Shown one piece after another: positions 42,965 through 51,733 of a DNA stretch of 64,000 bases. The stretch is taken from NCBI GenBank assembly GCA_934133005.1, contig CAKPAI010000006.1:1-64000 (forward strand), in the 5' to 3' direction. Below the pieces are notes generated by a model, which saw only the letters and a list, made by a program, of their open reading frames with translations, was not told the origin of the DNA and did not search any database. The DNA is from an uncultured Clostridia bacterium. Lineage in GTDB: Bacteria > Bacillota > Clostridia > TANB77 > CAG-508. Each line of letters starts with the position of its first letter. Positions within the stretch are counted from its first letter, which is position 1. The position numbers and the translations under genes are program-made.

Positions 42965-44093
42965 AGAAAAATCTGTAAGCCTTGCGGCTGTACACACACA
43001 CACACACACACGGACATACGGACAATCTACGAAAAATAATAGATTAGAATTTATAGATATAGCTAGAGGAATTGGAATAATTCTAATGGTTATTGGACAT
43101 ACAATAGATGAAGGCTGGAAAAGAAGTTTTATATTTTCATTTCATATGCCTTTATTTATTATGTGTAGTGGCCACTTTTTTAACAAGAATGAGAAGATTA
43201 AGACAACGATAAAGAAAGTAATATTAAAATTATTTTTGCCCTATATTTTATGTAGTTTTATAGTATCATTAATTTTATGTATGAAGGGGCAGTATAGTTT
43301 TGGTGAAGGAATTATAAGATGGCTAAAACAGATTCTAGTATCACGTACATTTTCAGGAAGATTTGACTTTTCGAAAATAGATGCGTTAGGTGTATTATGG
43401 TTCTTTCCATTGTTAGGACTTATAAGAATAATTTTTACAACTAGCTATAAATTATGTAAAAGTGAAAATATAAATTTATCAGTTATAATAGTACTGTTAA
43501 CCTATATTGGATATTTACTAGGAATAAATAAGTATTGGTTACCATTCTCTTTTGATGTAGTTTTAGCAAGTATTATCTTTTACTATGTTGGATATTTAAT
43601 AAAAGAATATCAAATAATAGATAAAATTGAAAAAAATTATTTGAATTTATTGATAATAGCAACAATCTGGGTAATTGGAATAAAATATAATTGGATAGAA
43701 TTAGCAACAAGATCATTTCCAAATGGATTATGGTCTTATATAACTGCAATTGCTGGAGTAATTACTATTTTCGAGATTTCAAAATTTATCTCGAAATATT
43801 CAAAATTTCTAAAAGAGATATTAAGCTGGTATGGCAGAAATAGCATGTACATTTTATTATTTCACTATGGAGAATTATGTTTGATTCCATATAAAGTAAA
43901 AATAAAGAATCCTACTTTAAGAAAATTTGCATTATGCAGCATAAAAATCTTTATAGTTACAATCGGAGCTGCTTTTTGTGCTCAAGTGAAAAATCATTTT
44001 AATAAAAATAATAAGAGATTAATTAGGTATAATATGAACCAAGAAATCTCAATAATAAATAAAGAAAATAAAATAAAAGAAATATTTCGCTAG
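42957..44093 (+). CDS. Acyltransferase-3 family membrane protein with in-frame (AC)10 tract
   Basis: 378 residues from the ATG at 42957 overlapping the stop of the previous gene. The leader K-S-V-S-L-A-A-V-H-T-H-T-H-T repeats that of its neighbour although the catalytic domains differ. Acyl_transf_3 features: E-F-I-D-I-A-R-G-I-G-I-I-L-M-V-I-G-H-T and F-S-F-H-M-P-L-F-I-M-C-S-G-H. The tract (AC)10 at 42992-43011 is in the ON frame; 9 or 11 units lead to stops after 8-12 codons. The codon after the tract is CGG, the only CGG in a readable frame that I found apart from two frameshift points. No stop separates its C-terminus from the start-like ATG of the following damaged acyltransferase. Confidence 0.83.
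   Translation: MNKEKSVSLAAVHTHTHTRTYGQSTKNNRLEFIDIARGIGIILMVIGHTIDEGWKRSFIFSFHMPLFIMCSGHFFNKNEKIKTTIKKVILKLFLPYILCSFIVSLILCMKGQYSFGEGIIRWLKQILVSRTFSGRFDFSKIDALGVLWFFPLLGLIRIIFTTSYKLCKSENINLSVIIVLLTYIGYLLGINKYWLPFSFDVVLASIIFYYVGYLIKEYQIIDKIEKNYLNLLIIATIWVIGIKYNWIELATRSFPNGLWSYITAIAGVITIFEISKFISKYSKFLKEILSWYGRNSMYILLFHYGELCLIPYKVKIKNPTLRKFALCSIKIFIVTIGAAFCAQVKNHFNKNNKRLIRYNMNQEISIINKENKIKEIFR
42992..43011 (+). repeat. (AC)10 dinucleotide tract inside second acyltransferase gene
   Basis: Ten perfect AC units in the same position and sequence context as the (AC)9 tract 1.17 kb upstream (flanks TCTGTAAG-CTTGCG-CTGT conserved). Confidence 0.97.
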
Positions 44094-45135
44094 ACATTGC
44101 AAGAACTGTGGCCATAATATTAGTGGTACTGGCTCATTGCATAGAATATATATATGAATTAAATATAGAAGAATGGACTACACTAACATTAGGAGAAAAT
44201 ATTTTCAAGATAATACTTTTTCAATATCTAGATTAGGAGTACCAATATTTCTATTGTTAACAGGTTATTTAACATTAAGTAAAGAAATAAATTCGGATGA
44301 AGATGTAAAAAAATTTTACAAAAGAAATTTATTACCTATTGTAATAACGACAGAAATATGGATTGTTTTGTATACTATATTTATTTGGATGTGGAGAAAA
44401 CAAGAATTTAATTATATAGTTTTGATTAAGAGAATGTTATTTTTAGATATTGATATGTTTTCTAATATGTGGTATATGCCAATGATAATAGGCATGTATA
44501 TAGCAATTCCATTTTTGAGCAAAATTGTAAAAACATATTCAATGAAGTCTTTAAAATTTCCAATAATTATAGTTTTGATTTTATCATTTATATTACCTGA
44601 ACTTAATAGAATATTAAGCTTGTATAACAGAAAAATGTATAATAACTTTATTGAGTTGTCTTTTTTAGGGGGGCTTTATGGAGTTTATATTGTTTTGGGA
44701 TATCAAATAAGAAAAGGTTTTTTGAAAAAAATTGATACAAATAGTTTAGTATTAATATGTGTAATTGGATTTATAATGATGGTTTTTATACAAATATTTT
44801 TTGTTGCTGGTGGAGTAGTGTATGATATTTGGTATAATTCAATTTGGATATTTATGACAAGTATTTTTTTATTTGAGATTATTACAAGAGTAAGTGTAAA
44901 AGAAGATTCTTGCGTAAGTAGAATATTTTCGTACATTTCAAGAATCAGTTTTGCCATATACTTTTTACATGAAATAGTTTTGCAAATTATTGGAAGCTTT
45001 GTAAAAAGTGTATATACAATTAATCCAGTGAAAACTATAATTTTAACTACAAGTAATTTTATAATATGTGTTGCTGTAATTTTTATATTAGGAAAAGTTG
45101 ATTTTATAAAGAAATATGTTTGGTTGCAAAAATAG
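44034..45135 (+). pseudogene. Third acyltransferase-3 gene, broken by two apparent one-base deletions
   Basis: Three frames are needed to read the domain. From ATG 44034 the frame gives M-N-Q-E-I-S-I-I-N-K-E-N-K-I-K, then the family start I-S-L-D-I-A-R-T-V-A-I-I-L-V-V-L-A-H-C is found in the -1 frame, and S-I-S-R-L-G-V-P-I-F-L-L-L-T-G-Y-L in a further -1 frame that continues open to 45135. Adding one A to the AAAA at 44075-44078 and one T to the TTTTT at 44217-44221 would restore a single open frame, which would then also be continuous with the upstream acyltransferase. Remaining sequence has the helices expected of an O-acetyltransferase. Decay, homopolymer switching and sequencing error are all possible. 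Confidence 0.7.
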
Positions 45136-45165
45136 CAAAATTCATTCGTGAATATTGCTATTTTT
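45128..45165 (+). terminator. Terminator after the acyltransferase genes
   Basis: AAAAATAGCAA / TTGCTATTTTT arms with TTC/GAA extension around a short loop, then T-rich; it overlaps the stop codon of the broken gene. Confidence 0.8.
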
Positions 45166-45183
45166 CTTTGTTTAGAGTAAAAT
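45155..45183 (+). promoter_or_regulatory. Possible sigma-A promoter within the locus
   Basis: TTGCTA (45155-45160), 17 bases, TAAAAT (45178-45183), partly inside the 3' arm of the terminator; it would restart transcription for the second half of the locus. Confidence 0.45.
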
Positions 45184-45216
45184 GTAGAAGAAAAGTTTTT
45201 AAGGAGAATAAGGCTT

Positions 45217-46749
45217 TTGCCAGAGATAAGACAGATGAGTTTATTAAAGGAAAAGAAAATTAAAAATATATTAACTATAGAAAATCTACTATTGGCATTT
45301 ATAGTATTATGTCCGATACTAGATATATCGAGTTTTTTATTTAGAAAATGCTTTAATACTAGCATTTCTATTTCAACAATATTACGCCCAATAATACCAA
45401 TTATTGCGGCAATATACATTTTTATAAAAGAAAAAAATAAGAAACCAATACTTATAATGGGGGCTGTATATATAACATATGCTATATGTCACTTATATGT
45501 ATTTTATAGAATAAAAACTGCTTGTGCATATGGAAATGAAATAAGAGAATTGCAATACATTATAAATTATACTTTTATGGTTATGAATTTAATCATATAC
45601 TGGGAGTTTTTTGCTTTAAAAAATAGAGATGACGAAGTAAAAGATGAAGAAAAAGGAAGAACTGTATTTAAATTAAGAAAGTGTGCATTAGTAGCACTTA
45701 CAGTATATATCGTTTCTATGTTTATTTCTATTTTAACTAAAACAGCATCATATACATATGAAGAAACAATGACTGGATATAAAGGTTGGTTTGAATCAGG
45801 AAACAGTATTGGAACAATAATGTTATTACTTTTGTGTGTAGTGTTGCCAATGCTCTCTAAAAAATATGAAGCAAAGTATAGAATTTGGACATTGATGATT
45901 ACAATACTTACAGGAGTGTATTTATCTACACTTTTGGGAACAAGAGTAGGGCTATTTGGATTTTTATTTGTAATTATAATGTTTATGATATTTTCTATAA
46001 TTCATAGTTTAGCTAAGAAGAATAAAATAAACAAAAAAATTATATTAGCTAGTGTAATTGTAATATTTGTGGTTGGAGTAGTAGTTACAATATTTGGTTC
46101 AAAAACATTAGAAAGAAGGAAACAATTAAAAAGCAATGAAGATTTAATCTATGATCCTATATCACAAACAACAGCACATGTAACAGGCGATATAATGCAA
46201 ATTGTACTTGATGTAAAAGATGGAAAGATAGATACAAGTTATATGTCGGAAGATATGCAACAAGCTTATATAAAACTATATGAAATAGCAAATAAGAATA
46301 ATATTTCAAATACCAATATGCGAATTTTACAGTTTATATATCAAAGTGAACTAGTAAAAATTCAAAATAACATACCAATATTATTATTTGGAAATGGATA
46401 TATGACTCATTTTTATGAAATGATATTTGAAATGGAAGTACCAGCATTTTTATATAATTTTGGATTTGTAGGATTTTTTATATATTTTGTGCCATTCTTA
46501 CTTATAGCTGTATATGGAGTATATGTAGCCATAAAAAATATAAACCAAATAGAAGTAGAAGGTTTAATGGCAATTTTGGGAATGTGGTTTGCAATAATTG
46601 TGTCATTTGTATCAGGGTATACATTTTTTAATTCATCATCAATGATGGTTATAATACTATTAACAATACTTGTGATAAACACTGTAAAAGATATAGATGA
46701 TGAAAAAATTAAGATATATAATCCTAAAACTTACCAAGAAAGGAAATAA
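45217..46749 (+). CDS. O-antigen ligase/polymerase-like membrane protein (Wzy candidate 2)
   Basis: 510 residues from a TTG with AAGGAG 9 bases before it; an in-frame ATG at 45235 has no site. Eleven or so helices, and the segment G-T-R-V-G-L-F-G-F-L-F plus a long extracytoplasmic loop near 300-400 resemble the O-antigen ligase superfamily. A second such protein in the locus suggests either a second polymer or a ligase acting beside the polymerase at 32.6 kb. Confidence 0.7.
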   Translation: MPEIRQMSLLKEKKIKNILTIENLLLAFIVLCPILDISSFLFRKCFNTSISISTILRPIIPIIAAIYIFIKEKNKKPILIMGAVYITYAICHLYVFYRIKTACAYGNEIRELQYIINYTFMVMNLIIYWEFFALKNRDDEVKDEEKGRTVFKLRKCALVALTVYIVSMFISILTKTASYTYEETMTGYKGWFESGNSIGTIMLLLLCVVLPMLSKKYEAKYRIWTLMITILTGVYLSTLLGTRVGLFGFLFVIIMFMIFSIIHSLAKKNKINKKIILASVIVIFVVGVVVTIFGSKTLERRKQLKSNEDLIYDPISQTTAHVTGDIMQIVLDVKDGKIDTSYMSEDMQQAYIKLYEIANKNNISNTNMRILQFIYQSELVKIQNNIPILLFGNGYMTHFYEMIFEMEVPAFLYNFGFVGFFIYFVPFLLIAVYGVYVAIKNINQIEVEGLMAILGMWFAIIVSFVSGYTFFNSSSMMVIILLTILVINTVKDIDDEKIKIYNPKTYQERK

Positions 46750-46758
46750 AATTCGTAG

Positions 46759-47871
46759 ATGGAAAAGATAATATTTGGTATTACAGGGTTAACTTTAGGT
46801 GGTGCTGAAAGAGTATTAGTAGATTTATCAAATAAATTAGTAGAAAAGTATGATATAACTATTTTTACTTTGTATGCAGGAGGAGAACTTGAAAAAGAGT
46901 TAGATTCTAGAATTCATTTAAAAAGCTTATATAATTTTAGATATGATAGCTTAGGTAAAATTAAAAGAAAGCTGATTCCAATTAAAGTGCTATTAGGAAG
47001 TAAAAAAATATTTAAAAGATATGTATCAGATGAAAACTATAAAGCTCAAATAGCATTTTTAGAAGGTCCAATAACTAGAATATTTAAGTACAAATCAAAA
47101 TCAAAAAGAATTGCATGGATACATAATGATATTTCAAAAGTGTTTGGGAGAGGTTTTAAATCAAAGATAAAAAGAATATTTGATAGAAATGTATATGAAA
47201 AATATGATGAGTTGATATTTGTTAGCATTAGTAATTTAGATAAGTTTAATAAAGTATATGATGATATGTTACTTCCAAAAGAGAGAGTTATAAATAATTA
47301 TATAAATGAAGAAAGAATAATAAATCTTTCAAAAGAAGAAAATGATGAACATTTAGAAAAAAATATGCCAACATTTTTGCAAGTTTCAAGGCTTGTGAAA
47401 CAAAAAGCAATAGATAGATTAATTGATGTACATGCAAGACTTATAAAAGATGGATTTAAACATAAAATCTATATAATCGGAGATGGTCCAGAAAAAGAAA
47501 AACTACAAAAGAAGATAGAAGAGCAAGATGTTAAAGAAACATTTATATTATTAGGAGCAAAAACTAATCCGTATAAGTATATAAAAGAAGCTGACTATTT
47601 CTGCTTATTTTCGGCATTTGAAGGGTATCCAATGGTTTTAGAAGAGGCTAAAATACTTCATAAATATATCTTAACTACAAATACATCATCAAGAGAAGTA
47701 TTAGTGAATTATCCTAAAAATTCATATATTACAGAAAATTCAGAAGATGGGATATATAAAGGAATAAAGTTTGTACTTCAAAATATGAAGAAAATTTTAA
47801 GTAATCCAAATGATTATAAATATGATAATGAAAAAGTAATAAATAAAGTAATAAAAATTATAGAAGAGTAA
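46759..47871 (+). CDS. GT4 glycosyltransferase
   Basis: 370 residues, GT-B fold. G-L-T-L-G-G-A-E-R-V-L-V-D-L, W-I-H-N-D, Q-V-S-R-L-V-K-Q-K-A-I-D-R-L, I-G-D-G-P-E-K and F-S-A-F-E-G-Y-P-M-V-L-E-E-A (the donor-phosphate E-x7-E pair). Sugar unknown. Confidence 0.88.
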   Translation: MEKIIFGITGLTLGGAERVLVDLSNKLVEKYDITIFTLYAGGELEKELDSRIHLKSLYNFRYDSLGKIKRKLIPIKVLLGSKKIFKRYVSDENYKAQIAFLEGPITRIFKYKSKSKRIAWIHNDISKVFGRGFKSKIKRIFDRNVYEKYDELIFVSISNLDKFNKVYDDMLLPKERVINNYINEERIINLSKEENDEHLEKNMPTFLQVSRLVKQKAIDRLIDVHARLIKDGFKHKIYIIGDGPEKEKLQKKIEEQDVKETFILLGAKTNPYKYIKEADYFCLFSAFEGYPMVLEEAKILHKYILTTNTSSREVLVNYPKNSYITENSEDGIYKGIKFVLQNMKKILSNPNDYKYDNEKVINKVIKIIEE

Positions 47872-47886
47872 AGGGGAGAATGCCAC

Positions 47887-48783
47887 TTGAAAATATCAGT
47901 ATTAACAGCAACATATAATAGAGAAAAATTGTTAGACAAGTTATATGCAAGCTTGCTTATAAATAGTAATAGTTGTCCACAAATAGAACTTGAATGGGTA
48001 ATTATGGATGATGGTTCAACAGATAATACTAAAACAGTTTGTGAAAATTACATGTTGGAAAAACTTATAGATGTAAAGTATTTTTACCAAGAAAATAGAG
48101 GAAAAATGAGTGCTATAAATAGCTTAGTTCAAAAAGCAACTGGCGATTTAATTATAGAATGTGACTCAGATGATTATTTTACGAAAGATGCTTTTCTTAT
48201 TATTTTGCAAGCTCTTAGCAAATGTGAAGACATGAGAAATATTTATGCGCTTGTATTTTTGAAATATGATCAAGATGGAAAGAATATGGGGAACAATTTT
48301 ATTAAGGATGATTTTCATAGTACAATGTTTGATTTATATTTTAAAGAGGGAATAACTGGAGAAAAAGCATTAGTGTTTAATACTAAAATAAGAAAAAACT
48401 TTAAATATGAATTAGAAAAAGATGAAAAATTTGTAACTGAAGCAAGGTTACATCATAAAATGGATTTACAATATGAAGTTGCATGTTTTAATAAGCCAAT
48501 AATGATTTGTGAGTATAAGAAAGATGGGTATACTAAGAATATAAATAAACAATTTACTAAAAGCCCATATGGATACTACGAATATTTTAAAGAAATATTT
48601 GATCAAGATATGAGAGGAACAACTTTAAAAAAGAGAATGTATGTATATAAGCATTATATATTGTTTTCAATACTAACAAAACAAGAAAAGCCAATAAAAA
48701 ATGTTAAAGGAAACCTAAATAAGATTATGGTTGCATTATTATATTTTCCAGGAATGGTAATGACAAAACTAAAAATGCGTTGA
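47887..48783 (+). CDS. GT2 glycosyltransferase
   Basis: 298 residues from a TTG 8 bases after AAGGGGAGA; the nearby ATG at 47880 is out of frame. GT-A motifs: S-V-L-T-A-T-Y-N-R, I-M-D-D-G-S-T-D-N-T and I-I-E-C-D-S-D-D. Similar to capsule GTs adding a side residue. Ends before a promoter gap. Confidence 0.85.
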   Translation: MKISVLTATYNREKLLDKLYASLLINSNSCPQIELEWVIMDDGSTDNTKTVCENYMLEKLIDVKYFYQENRGKMSAINSLVQKATGDLIIECDSDDYFTKDAFLIILQALSKCEDMRNIYALVFLKYDQDGKNMGNNFIKDDFHSTMFDLYFKEGITGEKALVFNTKIRKNFKYELEKDEKFVTEARLHHKMDLQYEVACFNKPIMICEYKKDGYTKNINKQFTKSPYGYYEYFKEIFDQDMRGTTLKKRMYVYKHYILFSILTKQEKPIKNVKGNLNKIMVALLYFPGMVMTKLKMR

Positions 48784-48796
48784 TAGTTAAAATGTA

Positions 48797-48825
48797 TTGA
48801 AAAAACGAGCGTTCTATGTTAGAAT
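48797..48825 (+). promoter_or_regulatory. Sigma-A promoter of the ABC exporter genes
   Basis: TTGAAA (48797-48802), 17 bases, TAGAAT (48820-48825), 32 bases before the ATG at 48858. Confidence 0.7.
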
Positions 48826-48857
48826 ACAAGCAAAATTAGTCAGGAAAGGTAAGAAAA

Positions 48858-49598
48858 ATGGCAAAAGAGGAAGAAAATAGAATTGTTGTAGAACATGTAT
48901 ATAAAGATTTTAAAATATATATGGACAAAGCAAATAGTTTAAAGGAAAAAATGTTATTTTGGAACAGAAATAAAAAAGAAACAAGAGAAGTTCTAAAAGA
49001 TATAAATTTGACAATAAAAAATGGAGAGGCAGTTGGGCTAATAGGAGTTAATGGAAGCGGAAAGTCTACGTTATTAAAGCTTATGACTAAGATAATATAT
49101 CCTAATAAAGGAAAAATAACTACAAATGGTAAGCTTACATCACTTTTAGAGCTTGGTGCAGGATTTCATCCAGATTTTTCAGGAAGAGAAAATATTTATT
49201 TTAATGCTTCAATATTTGGTCTTACAAGAAAGCAAATAGATGAAAGGTTAAATGATATAATTGAATTTTCAGAATTAGGCTCATATATTGATAATCCGGT
49301 TAGAACTTATTCATCAGGAATGTATATGAGACTTGCATTTGCTGTAGCAATAAATGTTGATGCAGATATTCTTTTAGTAGATGAAGTACTAGCTGTTGGA
49401 GATCAACATTTTCAAGAAAAGTGTATAGCTAAAATGAAAGAATTAAAAGAGCAAGGAAAAACTATGGTATTTGTAACTCATAGTTTAGGTACAGTTAAAG
49501 ATTTTTGCAATAGAGCTGTATGGCTAAATCAAGGTGTTATAAAAATGGATGGAAATCCAGATGAAGTAATAGAAGAGTATTTAAAAGAAACAACATAG
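48858..49598 (+). CDS. Polysaccharide ABC exporter ATPase (Wzt/TagH-type)
   Basis: 246 residues. Walker A G-V-N-G-S-G-K-S-T-L-L-K, signature Y-S-S-G-M-Y-M-R-L-A-F-A, Walker B I-L-L-V-D-E-V-L-A-V-G-D. The sequence L-E-L-G-A-G-F-H-P-D-F-S-G-R-E-N is diagnostic of the polysaccharide/teichoic-acid export subfamily. The C-terminal carbohydrate-binding domain of long Wzt proteins is missing. With the permease encoded next it exports a completed lipid-linked polymer. Confidence 0.94.
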   Translation: MAKEEENRIVVEHVYKDFKIYMDKANSLKEKMLFWNRNKKETREVLKDINLTIKNGEAVGLIGVNGSGKSTLLKLMTKIIYPNKGKITTNGKLTSLLELGAGFHPDFSGRENIYFNASIFGLTRKQIDERLNDIIEFSELGSYIDNPVRTYSSGMYMRLAFAVAINVDADILLVDEVLAVGDQHFQEKCIAKMKELKEQGKTMVFVTHSLGTVKDFCNRAVWLNQGVIKMDGNPDEVIEEYLKETT

Positions 49599-49637
49599 TT
49601 GAAAAAATATAAAACTAATGGTAGGAAGGGAACCAAA

Positions 49638-50411
49638 ATGAATATAGCAAAAGATTTATATAATTATAGAGAATTATTAAAAACGAATATAAAAAAAGAT
49701 GTTGGAGGAAAGTATAAAAATTCTGTATTAGGAGTTTTATGGTCATTTATAAATCCACTTTTACAAATTGCTGTATATGCTTTAGTATTTCAAGTAATAC
49801 TAAAAAGTGAGATAGAAAATTACACAGTATATTTGTGCTGTGGGTTAATTCCTTGGCAATATTTTTCATCAGTTGTACTAAGAGGAGCGGCAGTAGTTGT
49901 AGATAATGCAAACATTATTAAAAAAGTGTATTTTCCAAGAGAAATTCTGCCAATATCAGTAGTTGCAAGTGAGGGTGTAAACTTTTTGATTGCAACAATA
50001 ATAATATTAGGTTTTGTAATATTTGGAGGAATAGGATTATCTTGGAACATTTTATGGTATTTTGTAATTTTAGCAATACAATTTGTTGTTTCCATAGGTG
50101 TTGCTTTTATTGTTTCAAGTTTAACAGTATACTTTAGAGACTTACTACACTTGTTAGGAATACTAATACAACTATTATTTTATGCAACACCAATTGTATA
50201 CTCAATTAGTTCAGTACCAGCAAATTTGCAATGGATTGTAAAAATAAATCCAATGTCATATTTAATAGACGGATATAGAAGTATATTTTATGATAAAACG
50301 ATGCCAAATATACAAGGATTACTAATAGCCTTAGCTATGGGAATTGTATTATGTCTTATAGGATATTTTGTATTTAAAAAATTAGAGAGAAGATTTGCTG
50401 AGGAGTTATAA
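49638..50411 (+). CDS. Polysaccharide ABC exporter permease (Wzm/TagG-type)
   Basis: 257 residues from the ATG at 49638 behind AGGAAGGG; the TTG at 49599 gives an unlikely basic extension. Six helices and the ABC-2 transporter motifs D-V-G-G-K-Y-K-N-S-V-L-G-V-L-W-S-F and F-R-D-L-L-H-L-L-G-I. Partner of the upstream ATPase. Confidence 0.92.
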   Translation: MNIAKDLYNYRELLKTNIKKDVGGKYKNSVLGVLWSFINPLLQIAVYALVFQVILKSEIENYTVYLCCGLIPWQYFSSVVLRGAAVVVDNANIIKKVYFPREILPISVVASEGVNFLIATIIILGFVIFGGIGLSWNILWYFVILAIQFVVSIGVAFIVSSLTVYFRDLLHLLGILIQLLFYATPIVYSISSVPANLQWIVKINPMSYLIDGYRSIFYDKTMPNIQGLLIALAMGIVLCLIGYFVFKKLERRFAEEL

Positions 50412-50444
50412 GTCTTATTCATTAAGAAAAGAAATGGGGATAAT

Positions 50445-50693
50445 ATGGAGAGTAGTGAAATTATAATAAGAACTCTAGAAAAAGAAAATGCACTTCTAAA
50501 AGAAAATATGGCAACAATAAGGGAAAAGGATTTAAAAAAATATAAAGAATTAGAAAACGAAAAAAATTTAATAGCTAATGAAAATAAAATTTTGAAAGAT
50601 GAAAATATGGAAATAAGAGCACAATTAGATTCAATATTATATTCTAGAAGTTATAAGATTACTCAAAAAATAAAAAAAATAATTAAAAGATAA
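50445..50693 (+). CDS. Short coiled-coil protein with an RSYK tail, glycosyltransferase-associated
   Basis: 82 residues. Nearly the whole protein is a Glu/Lys/Leu coiled coil, ending in I-L-Y-S-R-S-Y-K-I-T-Q-K-I-K-K-I-I-K-R. The same coiled coil plus S-R-S-Y-(K/R) segment is often found at the ends of multi-domain glycosyltransferases in capsule loci, where it is thought to set chain length or membrane association. Here it stands alone, directly behind the ABC exporter, with a GGGG-type site 5 bases upstream. Confidence 0.6.
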   Translation: MESSEIIIRTLEKENALLKENMATIREKDLKKYKELENEKNLIANENKILKDENMEIRAQLDSILYSRSYKITQKIKKIIKR

Positions 50694-50714
50694 TAATTTT
50701 GAAGGGATTAAAGG

Positions 50715-51722
50715 ATGGTAAAAAAGAAAATAGCCTTAATAATAGATTCAGAAGGATGGGCCTTTGATAATATTGCACATAGACTAAAAGAAAATTTAAC
50801 TAATTTTGATATAGATATAATTCCTGGTAGAATTTTTGAAGGAAATATGATAAAACTTTTCTTATTTTGTGAAGATTATGATTTAATACATTTTATGTGG
50901 CGAGGATATATCAGCTTAATTGATAGAGATGAAATGCATAAATATTGTGATACATTAGGAATGACTTTTGAAGAGTTTAAAGAAAGGTTTATACTAAGCA
51001 AAAAAATAACTTTTGCAGTATGTGATGAATTGTATCTTGAAGGAAATGATAGTTGGAGAACAGAAGAGATTATGCAATATGCAAAATCTTACTTTGTAAC
51101 TTCAAATAGATTATTACAAATTTACCAAAAATTTAGCAAGAAGCCCGCAGAAGTAATTCATGATGGGGTGGACCTAAAAAAATATGTGGCGCAAAATACA
51201 GAAAGATTTGAAAATAAACATGGATGTATTGTGGCAGGATGGACAGGAAATAGCAAATTTATAGATTCTGACGGAGATAGCGATATGAAAGGCGTTGAAG
51301 GAATAATAAAACCTGCAATTCAAGAGCTAAAAGAAGAAGGATATAATATTACATTAAATCTTGCAGATAGAAATATAAAAATGATAAAGCAAGAAGAAAT
51401 GCCAAATTTTTATAACTCATTAGATATTTACTTATGTATGTCAAAAAATGAAGGAACACCTCTTCCTGTACTTGAAGCAATGGCTATGGGGATACCAATA
51501 ATTTCAACAGATGTTGGGATTGTAAGAGAAGCTTTTGGTGATAAGCAGAAAAAATATATAATTTCAAGAGATAAAGAGTCATTAAAAAGTGCTATAAAAG
51601 AGATGATAAATAATGAAGGAGAATTCAAAAATTTATCTAAAGAAAATCTAGAGAGAATAAAAGAGTGGGATTGGCCTAAAATTGCTAATAAATACGAAGA
51701 GTTTTTTAATAATAATATATAA
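50715..51722 (+). CDS. GT4-like glycosyltransferase
   Basis: 335 residues. N-terminal part is divergent (D-L-I-H-F-M-W-R-G-Y); the C-terminal GT-B half has V-I-H-D-G-V-D-L-K-K-Y, W-T-G-N-S-K-F and M-S-K-N-E-G-T-P-L-P-V-L-E-A-M-A-M-G with the usual glutamates. Acceptor unknown. Confidence 0.82.
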   Translation: MVKKKIALIIDSEGWAFDNIAHRLKENLTNFDIDIIPGRIFEGNMIKLFLFCEDYDLIHFMWRGYISLIDRDEMHKYCDTLGMTFEEFKERFILSKKITFAVCDELYLEGNDSWRTEEIMQYAKSYFVTSNRLLQIYQKFSKKPAEVIHDGVDLKKYVAQNTERFENKHGCIVAGWTGNSKFIDSDGDSDMKGVEGIIKPAIQELKEEGYNITLNLADRNIKMIKQEEMPNFYNSLDIYLCMSKNEGTPLPVLEAMAMGIPIISTDVGIVREAFGDKQKKYIISRDKESLKSAIKEMINNEGEFKNLSKENLERIKEWDWPKIANKYEEFFNNNI

Positions 51723-51733
51723 AAGGATAAAAA

